Source of the DNA: Diadema setosum | Taxonomy: Eukaryota > Echinodermata > Echinoidea > Diadematoida > Diadematidae | Direction: 5' to 3' | Assembly: GCF_964275005.1 (NCBI RefSeq) | Contig: NC_092686.1 | Coordinates: 15,071,696 to 15,135,695, forward strand | Length of the DNA: 64,000 nt | In this document: piece after piece, positions 10,660 through 21,449 of the stretch | How the letters are laid out: every line of letters begins with the position of its first letter | Numbering within the stretch: position 1 is the stretch's first letter | The notes under the pieces: model-generated | What the model was told of the DNA's origin: nothing | Seen by the model: the letters and a program-made list of their open reading frames with translations, nothing else | Database searches by the model: none | Translations under genes and position numbers: made by a program

Positions 10660-13130
10660 TGGTCTACTATTTAAGCCAATACCACCACAGCAGTTCATAT
10701 TTTTTCGTACAGACCGTCAGCCAACAGGCAAGTTGAATGCTTCAGCGGAACCCTAATGAACGCAGTACGGTGCAACATCAGTACCAGCAACAGTGACATA
10801 GACACGGAGGTGTGGTCAGCCGACCTGGGAAGCCCCACCAAGACTGACCCCCCCCCCCCCCCCCACCTGCCCTGCTGGCCCCCACCAACTATGAGGCCAA
10901 CAAGAGCCCACCGGCAATGCCGGTGGCTCTACTTCTATCCTGCTAGCAGGCCTGCCTGCATAACCAATGGCATCTGCCGGCAAGAGGGGTTTTGTCAGCC
11001 CACAGGATGCAAAGAAATTTAAGACCTGAAATACCAGCAGGAGCAGCTGAGGCAGCGAGGCTGGACTACTGTGGACCTCCAGCCTCACAGTATGCTGGCG
11101 GGTAACCTCCACCAGCGTGGCATTGTGGGAGAGGGGGGCAGGGGGCATGGAAGGGTCAGTCAGGCCCAGGACACCCCCCTAGTGCCCCCAAAACAATAAC
11201 CACGCCACAAAAGGGTGCAGAAGAGTCCGGTGGTGAGGTGTGGGCATGTAACGCAAAAATTGCGTGGACATGTCAACTACCACCTACCAAACTACTTAAA
11301 GGGAAGATAAACCCCAAGAGCAATGTGGATTGAGTGAAAGTAGTAACATTAGTAGAACACATCAGTGAAAGTTTGAAGAAAATCGGACAATCGATGCAAA
11401 AGTTATGAATTTTTAAAGTTTTGGTGTTGGAACCGCTGGACGAGGAGACTACTAGAGGTTATGACGTATGAGTGGACAACAATACCAAGAAAATATAAAG
11501 AAAATTCTACAAAAATCCATTTTTCATGAAAATTACAAATTCCATCAACTTGATATTGACATATGTTAAGGGTAGCAATTATTCCCCCTGCTTTCTGAAA
11601 GAGGTTGGTCCATTGCTCTTTCATTATTCTAGAAAAGTGAATTTTTGTTGAATTTCCTTTATATTTTCTTTGTATTGTTGTCCACTCATACGTCATATCC
11701 TCTAGTAGTCTCCTCATCCAGCGGTTTCAACAACAAAATTTTAAGAATTCATAACTTTTGCATCGATTGTCCGATTTTCTTCAAACTTTCACTGATGTGT
11801 TCTACTAATGTTGCTGCTTTAATTCACTCAATCCACATTGCTTTTTGGGTTTACCTTCCCTTTAATCCCTACAAGGACCACCTAAGCCAGAGGTGGGCAG
11901 TCAGTTACTCGGCAGGTGGAGGGGCTCTAATAGGCTTATATTGCCAGGTCTCTAATTGGCAGGCAGCCACTCTAGATGACCTGGTGGCCAAAGGCGATGG
12001 GTCTTGCCATGCCGGCACATCAGCCATTCTGACATGTTTATGGATATGGAGGCAATGATTGACAAGGAAAACTGGGCAAGAGTCATCCCCCCTCCATCTC
12101 CCCTGTAAACACACCAGCTGCCTTATCTCATTAGCACATACTATGTAGCCTTTCTTCTTGGCCTGCTCCCCAGAGAGCTAGGGGTGCTGGCCAACAGCCC
12201 TGACAGCCCAGCCCTCCACCCAAGCTCCGGCAAATGTGACGGGCACAATGAGTGCAAGGGTTGCCGAGGTGGCAAGGCAAAGGAGGGCCATGGCACCTCA
12301 AAAAAGCACTGACACCTCTGGCATATGATGCCCACTCTTACCTGGACCGGCTCCATATCGGCTCCATTTAGAACCCCATGGACCCATCCTTGTTGACCCA
12401 AGGGAGGAAGACAGGGATGCCAGTCCAGGTTTGCTGGAGGAGTCATAAACTTCTGCGACCTGGAGAAGTTCGCCAACGTCAGATTTGAGGGCAAGTTCAT
12501 CAAGCCCTCTAATACAAATTGGCGATGGGAATCCACCCGAAACAGGCAACAAGGTTTACCGCTTAGCAGTGGAAGGCCTTTGTTTGCCACCTGCAGCACC
12601 AGTGAGCGAACTGGGCTTCAATTTATGGATGCCCAGGAATCAGATGGGGCACCAGGAGGACTGCTCTAAGAGGATCTTTACTCTAGGACCCTTTGTTTAT
12701 GTGTTGGTAATGCGTCTCTGAGGGAGTGCTGAGGACATCTTCAGCACGGTGCCCCACCAGCAGGCTCTCCGCCTGTTATGGCAGAGATGCTAGCAATTCC
12801 AAAGAATTCATCTTTACTGCGTTGGTGGGAACATAGCCCTCGTCTGGGACTGGTGCAGTAATTCACAAACATGTGTACTTTGGGATCACCGGCCTGGCCC
12901 GCACCTTCGGCAACTAAGGCCCAGCAGGAGGCTGTGCGGCCCCATCCCGACATTTGTGGTACAATATGCCCTCTTTGTCAGTGATGTGGGCCGATGGTGG
13001 CAGATATCCATGGGGTGGCCCTGCCTACGCTACTGGTGGAGACCCTCACCAACAGGCACTGCCTTTATGGCCAGTATTACCACCCATCTGGCCATGGTAT
13101 ATAGCAAATAGATTTATGTGTATATATATA
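10660..13130 (+). mobile_element. Decayed integrase-bearing element
   Basis: Near 10700-10790 the plus strand encodes YRPSANRQVECFSGTLMNA, which matches the motif at the end of retroelement-type integrase cores (YRPxxNGxVERFNxTLxxA). The following 2.3 kb is GC-richer than its surroundings and keeps traces of protein-coding composition on the plus strand, but I recognise no further domain. It could come from a Gypsy-like LTR element or a Ginger-type DNA transposon. It is badly broken, with many breaks, and no LTRs or TIRs are visible. A TTAA-flanked MITE (11296-11865) interrupts it, so it predates that insertion. Confidence 0.45.
11296..11865. mobile_element. TTAA-flanked MITE with very long TIRs
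   Basis: The element is TTAA-AGGGAAG at the left and CTTCCCT-TTAA at the right. The inverted similarity runs about 250 bases per arm: AATGTGGATTGAG, GAAAATCGGACAATCGATGC and GAGGAGACTACTAGAGG all recur inverted on the right. TTAA target duplication is the rule for piggyBac and Kolobok elements. No transposase is present. A relative lies at 30441-31007. Confidence 0.75.
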
Positions 13131-13391
13131 TCTGTAGTTGTAGGTATGTTCATATGTTATCACTTGATTTTCAAGTGACACTTACATCTAAGCTGAGATG
13201 TAAAGAGGACGCATGAGTATATGCACTGTTAGCATGAGTTCTGTGGTGTCTATCACCACTCACCCTGGAAATGTCTCTCTGAATTTTTTTTTTTTTTAGC
13301 AATGTACGGTACCCAATTTGCATAGAATGTCTATGCATATGCACAAAAGATTGTAGATAAGTTTTCTTTGCTTGCATTTGGTTATTTGCAG

Positions 13392-13891
13392 GAAGCAGCA
13401 GTCAATACAATATGCCAACAAATTGAAATGGGCAACTGGAAGCATGCACTGGACACTTGGCAGATATTTACAGGGTCAGAGTTTTGCCTTGATCCCCTGC
13501 CCAAGTCACTCTCAAAGCCACAGTCATCTGAGGCGAAGCAGTCTACACCAGACGAGGAAGAGGGAGGCGGGGACGACGGAGCCAGCGGGGATGGTGGAGG
13601 GGAAGCCGGGGCAACGGCACCGCGGCCCACCTTCAGGGTGACCTGCACTAGGTCGGGCGATCGGCATCACTTCAACTCCAGGGATGTAGCGCCCTCTGTT
13701 GGCAGCCTCATCAATGAGACCTACGGCTGGCCGGTAAAGATGAAGGACTACGACTTGGAGGTGGTGGTGAATATCCTGGAGGACTCGATGCTTGTTGCTC
13801 TGAGCATGACGAAGGAATCCATGCACCGCAGAAACATCACACACTTTGGCGTGACCACCCTCAGGTCCACTATTGCATACTGCATGTTGAG
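13392..13891 (+). CDS. THUMPD3: THUMPD3 exon with THUMP domain
   Basis: The acceptor is TTTGCAG and the donor GAG-GTACAA; it enters in phase 0 and leaves two bases over. The first about 50 residues (EAAVNTICQQIEMGNWKHAL) lead into a low-complexity acidic and Gly-rich linker, then the conserved FRVTCTRSGDRHHF segment of THUMP and the RRNITHFGVTTLRSTIAY junction with the methyltransferase fold. A methionine at 13368 lies before the acceptor and is not taken as the start, because the acceptor is good and the protein needs an N-terminal part. Confidence 0.9.
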
Positions 13892-16800
13892 GTACAATGG
13901 GTTTTTTTTGAGCTTGCTCTTTTTCATTTGATTTCTCCGCCATATCATCTATTATTTTCCTCACTGTTAACCCCTTTTATTTGCTTCCTACCTGAATAAT
14001 TTATTATACCTTTTCAAACCGTGAGGAAACGTTACTCTAGATATTAAAAGATCATTTCAACATTGGAGTGAATCTTACACACTCTGTCCCATGGATGAGT
14101 AAATGGTGGTAATATTTTCTCAGTTTTTTTTTTCTCAAATAGTTTGGGTTTCTATCAATGCAGAATAAATGAAAACACAAATGATTTAGTGTTTGATGTT
14201 TGCAGTGGTATAAAACGTGATTTACTAGCCAGTCAAGTATTATTTGATATGGTTAAAAAACAAACAAAAAAACTGTGTCCCAAACTAATTCAGGCAAATT
14301 GATAAGAAAGGAATATAATTGCCTGAATTAAAACACTGTTTGCACGTAAGAACATTGAAGAAATCATTCAAGTATCCAACTCAGTAAATGATAATTTTTT
14401 TTTTTTTTTATTTTTTTTTTTTTATAGAATGACCCAGCCCCAACCAGGAGAAGTAATCTGTGACCCTATGTGTGGGGTCGGTGCAATACCACTGGAGGTA
14501 AGTATGCCTAATAAGTAGTGATATCTGAAAGAGCAATGTTGCAATACTAACTTGCATTATCACATTGATAATTGTTCATTTCTGACAATTTTAATTTTCA
14601 AATTCATGACGTCAATGTAGGGCAATTTGTCAATCAGTTGCAATTTTTATTATTTTTTTTTTTACTTTCTTTCTGATGTCCAGTGTTCCTGTTATTGTTC
14701 ATATTGTCACTGACTTGACATTGACTGACAAGTCTTGAGTTTTAGATCTTCATATTAAGAGAATACATAAAGAACCAAGCATATTGCACTTATACATGCA
14801 GCTAAATTAATAAGACTCCATGTCATTTCGTTCAGCTTTTGTCCAACTTGAACGTCACTGTGTATGGTGCTGATATGATACTTGCCCCACATGTTCCAGA
14901 TATCTTGGGATGTTGAAAATAAATATTTCATTCTTTCTTAAATCACACTTATTTGTAAAAACTCATAGGTGTGTGATATTTCCCACACATACATACACTA
15001 TACCAAGTATACACACATTTGGAATTATATGAGTGGAATTTGCAGCCGAACTTTCGTTGAATGCCTCATCCTGCTTCCTGCAAATGTTTCAGGGTCTGTT
15101 GGCATGGCGATCCTGCTTAGTGATGTCCGGTGATGTCAATGAAGTGGCCGTGGAGAGGACAAAGGGAAATATTGACTCACTGACAGAGAAAAGGAAATCA
15201 AAGCAAATCATAAGGTGAGATAATCTGTGTCATATCCCCAAGCATATTCAAATCTAGCACACATTACACCAGGCCTCATCTGTGTGAAGTGACCTATTGT
15301 AAAAGTGGAAATTTTCGTGCATTGGCACAAATATGTTTTTTTGTTGCCAGATTTTTTGCTTGTTACACGTTATGATATTGTTTTATATTTTTGATCTCAA
15401 GTAGGTATATTGTATGGCAATATTTGCTTATGTTATTTGTATTTTTCTTAATATTTTAAAGTCCTGTAGGCTGAGTAGATTTGCCACCATTATGTGGATT
15501 AGTCTTATGTTTTGCGGTGTTACATGCTGCCAAAGCCCTTAACTGTCATGACAGCAATGAGCTCAGTTGTTGTGACCTTCTGTGAAATAAAAAACACACA
15601 AAATTCTTCTCACACAGCTGCGTGTGAGATATTACAAGCATAAAGATTTTTGCTTTTGCAGTATTCAGTGACATGAATTCCATCTAGGTGATATACATGG
15701 TATATCCCTCTTTTTGAGCACCCTTCTGATGGGTTTCAAACACATCACTTTGTTTTGGCATCATATGGGAGTGATATTTTGTTTCTTGTTTCTTCTGCTG
15801 GTACCTTATATTTTCTGTTTTTGTAAGTAATCTGGACAAATGTATCTTCATTGTGTATCTATATGCCCTCTATGTATTCTGTGAAAAAAGGTTTTCTAGG
15901 CTTGTATATTTGTTTTTATGAATGACTATCTAAATGATAATTCTCATGATAGCAACAAGACGTCTTTTACGTCAAACCTGACGACACTTTTGTGTGGTGG
16001 ATACAGCTTCTGTATTTACAATTTTCATAAATTGTTAGCCCAAATTTATTCTGTTAATGGCAATGTGAGCAGGAATAACACCTTTTCAATTTCAAATTTT
16101 CAAATGATTGTGCTTTTTAACTATTCAAAGATTTGAAAGTGGTCATTTGCTTCCTCATGTCAACATGTGTGCCTTTGTCCTTGTAGGTGTGTGTACAGTA
16201 TTTGTGAGTGCATTTACAAACCATAAGTGCAGGTTGTTCTTTACACTTATATGATACCGTTTCCCTTCAGACCTGATCTTGCAAATGACGTCTTCAGATG
16301 GGATGTTACAAATCTGCCGCTGAAATCTGCCTCCATCGACATCTTTGTGACTGATTTGGTGAGCAGTCCCAATATTTCCCAAAAGACCTGTGTCCCATTA
16401 ACCTTAGACCCATCTTGTTTCCTTTCCCCATTCATTACATCACTTGTGTATGTGATTTTAAATTATTCTTAATCTACCATGTCCAGGCACCATCACCAAG
16501 AACACCCCCACCCCACCCCACCCCAAATGAAAAAGGAAGAATACACGTGTGTATGTAGTTTCCAATACTGTAAAAGTGGAAATTTTCGCGGTGTTGAAAT
16601 TTTCGCACATTTCGCACAACCAGAAACAAGCGCGAAAATAAAAGCATGCGAATATTTTTGCATGCTGTATGTTCCAGTGGTTGATGTCTTGATTCCACGG
16701 AATTAAAAACACGCGAAACTCTTTTCGTCTGGCCAAGCGCGAAAAATTAGTCGCGCGAAAATATCCACTTTTACAGTAATTATGAACGTTATATTTTGTA

Positions 16801-18566
16801 TTGATTGATGTTTTTGCCTTTGCCCAGTGTCATGCAGGTCACCTATGTCTATCAAAGAAAAAAAAATGCAAGTATTTTGTTCTGTCTGTGATATACACAT
16901 GTGGTGATATGCAGTATGACCAGTATTTTACCCCCTTTTCCCTCACCCCCTCCTTTGACCAATCTCTTTCTTTTTCTTTTCTTTCTGCATATCACACATA
17001 TTCTGCAGCCATTTGGCAAGAGGTAAGTTATCTACATAAGTGTCATGGAATTTCACAATGCTAAGCCTTGTTTATAACATAATCGAAACTGCCCTAGATG
17101 AAATTTTTTAGTTACCTTACTATACTCCACTAACACTCATGCAAATGTATCAAGATTGGAGAAATGCAAAGCTGAGGTGAAGAACGGTTGTTAAACAGAA
17201 AAGGTTAATGTTAGAAAATAAGTATGAAATATGTGCATCTGGAGATTTGTCATAAGGTCAGTAAGTGGAATTTTTTGTTTGAAAGGAATCCTCTTTGTGC
17301 TTACTGATAATTTTGTTACACCTTTTTTTTTTTTGTCTTTTGTGAATGCATTCTAGAATTGTCCTACACATGTCCACCTCATCCACACTTCTTGCTCTCT
17401 CTTCCCTGCATATACTTATGCTGTTTGCAATACTCTTCTGATATTTTGCCATATGAACCTGTCTTCCAGTCTCTTCATTGGTCATATCACTGACTATGTT
17501 TTAATCTGTGTGAGCTACTGTTAACATTGTTGTGCAAACTTGAGTGGAATTCATTTGAATTCATGTAGCATGAGAGAAGTTTGTGGGGAAATGAAAGATA
17601 ACAAGAAATTAAGATCTTACATCATGCCTCAAACCCCTTTTCCCCCCAGGATGGGTAGCCGAAGGAACAACTGGTCTTTGTATCGCCAGTGTTTGGAAGA
17701 GATGGCCAGAGTGTGTCGGCCAAAGACCAGCCGAGCTGTTGTCCTCACGCAGGACAAGAAGTGCATGGCCCAGGTGAGAAAAACTTTTCTGTCGGGTGGG
17801 CTTGAGAGTTACACCATGAAAACCAATTTTGAGAAAAAAATGACTCTTAGTCATGAAACAACTGGCTGTTTGCTCTAATTTGCAGATTGCACATATCTTC
17901 TCGTACTCTCAGTTGTGTAGACATTAAATCGTGCTACAAACTTACAGAACTTTAATACTGAAGGTCATGTTTCTTCCAAAGTACCAACGTATATATCAGT
18001 GTTTGGGACCAGGACATTTCCCCTCTTTAGAAATATACACTGTCAAAGATTTCCGTATCAAAGTCGTTATGATTTTGTTGGAGGGTATATCATGCATATG
18101 AATTTGTTTCCCATAAGGTTGACAATATATCACACAGAAGAATAAAACAATTATTGATCCTCCCAACTCTTTGATTTACTGAGAACTTGATACCCGTATG
18201 TGATTTGGAATGTGCGCTGAATCTTGAGAAGGCTGTTGCATCCAAGTGTCCACTTTCTTTTCATTTACTTACTTTGTCCAGACGTTGCAGCGCTGTGGTC
18301 ACCTGTGGCGGAAGAAGAACTTTGTCTTCATCAATCATGGAGGACTTAAGGCATGTGTCTACCTGCTTCAAAGGGCAAAGGAGAAAGAAGGGAAAAGGAA
18401 GCACGAAGGGGACGATGAATCTGGTTCCAAAGCGGCAGCAGTGGGCAGCGATGAAGGGGACGCCTTGGAGGATGATGTTGAGGATGACCAAGACCAGGGA
18501 TTTGAAGGAAAGCACGACAGTGGTCAGGAAAGTGAAAGGACATCAGGACAAAAAGAGGCAACGTGA
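13392..18566 (+). CDS. THUMPD3: tRNA (guanine-N2)-methyltransferase THUMPD3, 3' seven exons
   Basis: Seven exons join in matching phase: 13392-13891, 14428-14497, 15093-15214, 16271-16358, 17009-17022, 17650-17773 and 18282-18566. The product contains the C-terminal part of the THUMP domain (FRVTCTRSGDRHHF to MHRRNITHFG) followed by a Rossmann-type methyltransferase: CDPMCGVGAIPLE (SAM-binding loop), MSGDVNEVAV (acidic residue after beta-2), WDVTNLPL, VTDLPFGKR (catalytic motif IV) and RAVVLTQDKKCMAQ. Vertebrate THUMPD3 works with TRMT112 to place m2G at positions 6 and 7 of several tRNAs. The final exon adds a charged tail not recalled from the human protein. The N-terminal half of the THUMP region is missing; no upstream exon was recognised in 1-13391, so it probably lies left of the window. 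Confidence 0.9.
14428..14497 (+). CDS. THUMPD3: THUMPD3 exon with SAM-binding loop
   Basis: The acceptor TTTATAG follows a 30-base T-rich tract and the donor is GAG-GTAAGT. Phase agrees with the preceding exon (AG plus A gives Arg). It encodes VICDPMCGVGAIPLE, the DPxCGxGxIxxE methyltransferase motif I. Confidence 0.9.
14606..14645 (+). repeat. Dispersed 35-40 base motif, copy 1
   Basis: GTCAATGTAGGGCAATTTGT followed by CAATCAGTTGCAA recurs almost exactly at 42786-42820 in an intron of the other gene, with no wider similarity noticed. It may be a scrap of a dispersed repeat. Confidence 0.45.
15093..15214 (+). CDS. THUMPD3: THUMPD3 exon with motif II
   Basis: The acceptor is GTTTCAG and the donor AAG-GTGAGA. 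It encodes GLLAWRSCLVMSGDVNEVAV and a basic helix (LTEKRKSKQII). The Gly-Asp pair after the hydrophobic strand matches the human AGDNN region that contacts the SAM ribose. Confidence 0.88.
16271..16358 (+). CDS. THUMPD3: THUMPD3 exon before motif IV
   Basis: The acceptor is CCTTCAG and the donor TTG-GTGAGC. It encodes DVFRWDVTNLPLKSASIDIF and ends exactly at VTDL, so catalytic motif IV (TDLPFG) is split by the next intron. Confidence 0.9.
16568..16776. mobile_element. 209-bp TA-flanked MITE in a THUMPD3 intron
   Basis: The ends CTGTAAAAGTGGAAATTTTC and GAAAATATCCACTTTTACAG are inverted repeats with one mismatch, and TA flanks both (16566-16567, 16777-16778). The interior is rich in TTCGCG/CGCGAA. 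A lone end of the same family (TGTAAAAGTGGAAATTTTCG) is at about 15298 in another intron. The target site suggests the Tc1/mariner group. Confidence 0.75.
17009..17022 (+). CDS. THUMPD3: THUMPD3 14-base microexon
   Basis: Between TTCTGCAG and GTAAGT lie only 14 bases, coding PFGK plus two bases of the next Arg. Without it the TDL of the previous exon cannot join RMGSRRNNW of the next, and the frame is lost. The human protein reads LPFGKRMGSKKRNW without a break, which fixes the call. Confidence 0.9.
17650..17773 (+). CDS. THUMPD3: THUMPD3 exon after motif IV
   Basis: The acceptor CCCCCCAG and donor CAG-GTGAGA bound MGSRRNNWSLYRQCLEEMAR and SRAVVLTQDKKCMAQ. These align with the human MGSKKRNWNLYPACLREMSR and GRAVLLTQD segments as remembered. 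Confidence 0.9.
18282..18566 (+). CDS. THUMPD3: THUMPD3 last exon with charged tail
   Basis: The acceptor is TTTGTCCAG and the stop is TGA at 18564-18566. The first about 35 residues (RCGHLWRKKNFVFINHGGLK, then VYLLQRA) complete the methyltransferase fold. About 60 residues of Lys/Glu/Asp-rich disordered sequence follow (GDALEDDVEDDQDQGFEG near the middle), which the human protein lacks as I recall it. No AATAAA is obvious before the retroelement at 19564, so the 3' end is unknown. Confidence 0.88.
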   Translation, partial: TLQRCGHLWRKKNFVFINHGGLKACVYLLQRAKEKEGKRKHEGDDESGSKAAAVGSDEGDALEDDVEDDQDQGFEGKHDSGQESERTSGQKEAT

Positions 18567-19563
18567 GCTCCTTGCCAGCAGAAAGAAACAAACAAGCAAA
18601 CAAGAAAAGAAAGACATCTTGCCCGCTTTGGGTGCAGATGTCTCCAAGCCGACATCTTTAGGCAGCAATGAAAACAGTGTAGGAGTCATGACAGAAGCTT
18701 GTAAGGGAGGCAGTCAGTACCATCCTGTTTCTCTGGAGGCTCAGTGTAATCACCTGGCATTAGCAGTGCCCCTCCCGATTTACAGACCAGATGCTCTGTG
18801 TCTGACAGCTTGGACGCATGATGTACAGTGATAGTTTAGAAGGCAAGAAAGCTGCTAGGAAGGAAGATCTGGAAGCCGATATAGAATTATTTTTTTTCTT
18901 TTTTAAACATATTTTGGAGTGTAGTAAGGGTGTCTATTACACTGAAGTTTCAGTACTGCAAGTAACTCAGTTACACAGCTTGAATCCTGTAAGAGTGCAT
19001 GGGGGGGGGGGGGGGCTCTTTCGCACAAAAATGTAACTGGTCACTAGGGTTAGAGGCTGCGTTTTTCGCTGGTCTGATCAAAACAAATATGCAATCCTTC
19101 CATGCCGATGTCTGCACACGAGTGAATACAATCAAGAATATAGGCCCAACAACATTATGCCATGTGCAGTGTTCATATGGGATATCCAATCACACATGGC
19201 CTTTAAATTACATACATGTCAAAACCTGTCTAGGTTTCTTTTCTACTGTCTGTCTACCTTCCTAGGTAATTGTGAACATTATCAACATGAAATGGAACTG
19301 GACCATCACAATTGTTTGTTCTCAATGCACTGCTTGTTTGTGCAGCACATGCAATTCTCACTATCGTCAATGACGTAAAAAACTCCTCCGCACGCTAAAG
19401 AGCTTTGTCACAGGTGCACTGTGGGATTCCTCGGTCCCTTGTTCGATTCCAGTTGTCTCATGCGAGTCACAGTTCCCATACGATTCAGTGGAGTTCTTTG
19501 TCTGCTTTTCCGTTGTTAGTCCTTTTTTTTCTTGGCTATAATTCAGCTTAAAAGAGTTGAAAG
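18567..19563 (+). other. THUMPD3 3' flank or 3' UTR up to the retroelement
   Basis: The kilobase after the stop codon holds a G run near 19000 and no further gene. Its right edge is the target-site copy GAAAG (19559-19563) of the BEL/Pao element, and the original sequence resumes at 28758. Confidence 0.5.
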
Positions 19564-21192
19564 TGTGGCTGCCTCAGTTCACGACGACCTCGTTTGCTGA
19601 GGAGTTTCGTTCTCTGTTATACGCCCTGTATTATTATTCGCCATACAACTTGTAAGATCCAACAGACGACACTGGAAACATAGATATACGACTAAATCCT
19701 GTTTAATCAGACTGGAATCCAACTTGTCATCGATCTTGGAGTGGAGTGGAGTGGAGTGGAGTGGAGATGAGATAATAATCTGAAATAGATGTGATACAGA
19801 CTCAATTCATACTTGTTTACCCTCATGTAACAAGGTAATAAAACTGTAATACTGAAATCTGCACGTATCAGTCCATATAAATGTTAACTTCATCACGTGT
19901 AAACTTACACTGATAATTCAAATTTCACTTTATATTTCCATGAATAATAACCAAAATAAATATCAGACAATTTATCTTATTTGTGTCACAGCTTTCGATC
20001 TTTGTTGTCATGAACAGCTTGTGACAACTTCAGAATTTCACTTCACTGTACTTATTGAACATTATAACAACATGTGGATATCTGCTATCAAATGACCATC
20101 TGAACGCACCCTGACAAAAAGGTTATATAACTCGGACTCTTCCTACTAATTTACTGAAATATAATATAATCATCCAAATTGTTTTGACTTCCCATTGGGA
20201 TTTGAATACCCACTAATGCTGGTGTATGTTACAAGATATTCCTGTTTGTGAGATAATGTGTTTATTTATATTAATCAAATAATATCATTATATCACCTGT
20301 AAATGCAAAGGTTACACTTTCCATCACATTATGTGTGTCTCTCTCAATTACTAATAACCTGACTACACAGAGTGCATGTAACTATAATTACTCTCTCACA
20401 TACCACAAAGGATGAGTAACCTCTATATACTATTATGTGTTATTAATATATTACAAACATGAAAATGACTGAGGATATTGAATATCACCTGTTTATCCCA
20501 GTGTTATCCCACTATAAATCTGAGATTATAAATGATACTTGTATTAAATCATGTGCATAATAATCACTGACATCTGTACTAATTACTTATAGAAAGTTTG
20601 AACACTGCAATTAACACAGCAACAGCACTCACCTAATCTCCACACACTACTCATACATCCATGCACTACCCATTCACAAACAAAGACAAGCACTCATGGG
20701 AGCATATACATCCACCTGAATCACAACTCCTTTGTCTACCAATATCTTACAAAGTTTGCATCATCTACCTAACTTTCTTACAACATAGAAAGCACACATG
20801 GAGTATACAGTGACTACAAAGTACATGTACTGTATAACAGTAAAGGCATAAAATGTCAGTTCTTACCGAATTCGGGCTTTGAAACACAGAGATCATCAAG
20901 TGAATGCTGTATAGAACTTTCTTATACGGTTTCCTCGGCTGCAATGCCTTTCTCTTCAGAAGTGCACAAAAGGGGCAGCTCCTTCTCAATATACCAACCA
21001 CCTTCACTGAGTTGAAACAAGGGGGTCATTATGGAATGTTTACATTAGCTGGGGACGGAGGGCTTTATCTCCTCCTTGGGGTTTGCCTGGACTGACCATT
21101 TCAGACCTGTTTATGATGGTTAGTCTTGGTCTGTAAATTCACACAGAAACAGCAAAGTTGCTAAGACCTCACTACACATAGCTGTAGTGACA
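19564..21192 (-). repeat. 3' LTR of the BEL/Pao element
   Basis: It is the partner of 27132-28752, with the same TG...CA ends and the same GGAGT run. A short purine stretch (AAAGGAG on the minus strand) just inside it may be the polypurine tract. Confidence 0.93.
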
Positions 21193-21449
21193 TGGCTCCT
21201 TTAAATGGTATTGCCATTTACCATTTCTTTAACAAATAACATATTCACCTGATCCTAACTTACGATGTAGTATCACACAGAAGTTACGTGTAGGTAAAAT
21301 TAAACACCATACAACATTCAGGAATGAATGTTTGCACTTTCGCTTTCTCCTGATGCAATTGAAAACACAACACATTCATTCTGTGTAATAACTCAAAGGC
21401 TCCTTGATGGGGATTCGAAACTGGTCTTCTTTAGTGACAGTCCAGTTAT

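Noticed and set aside
12141-12599. 152-codon minus-strand open frame
   Set aside because: Composition follows the GC-rich decayed element on the other strand and no family resemblance was seen.
13368-13391. ATG at 13368 as the THUMPD3 start
   Set aside because: A good acceptor TTTGCAG ends at 13391 and the protein family has a long N-terminal THUMP part; the ATG lies in the intron.
13382-13964. Long open frames opposite or in other frames of the 13392-13891 exon
   Set aside because: They are shadows of a GC-rich THUMPD3 exon; the THUMP match is unambiguous on the plus strand.
20765-21007. 80-codon open frame repeated unchanged at 28325-28567
   Set aside because: Both copies lie inside the two LTRs of the BEL/Pao element; identity reflects LTR duplication, not two genes.
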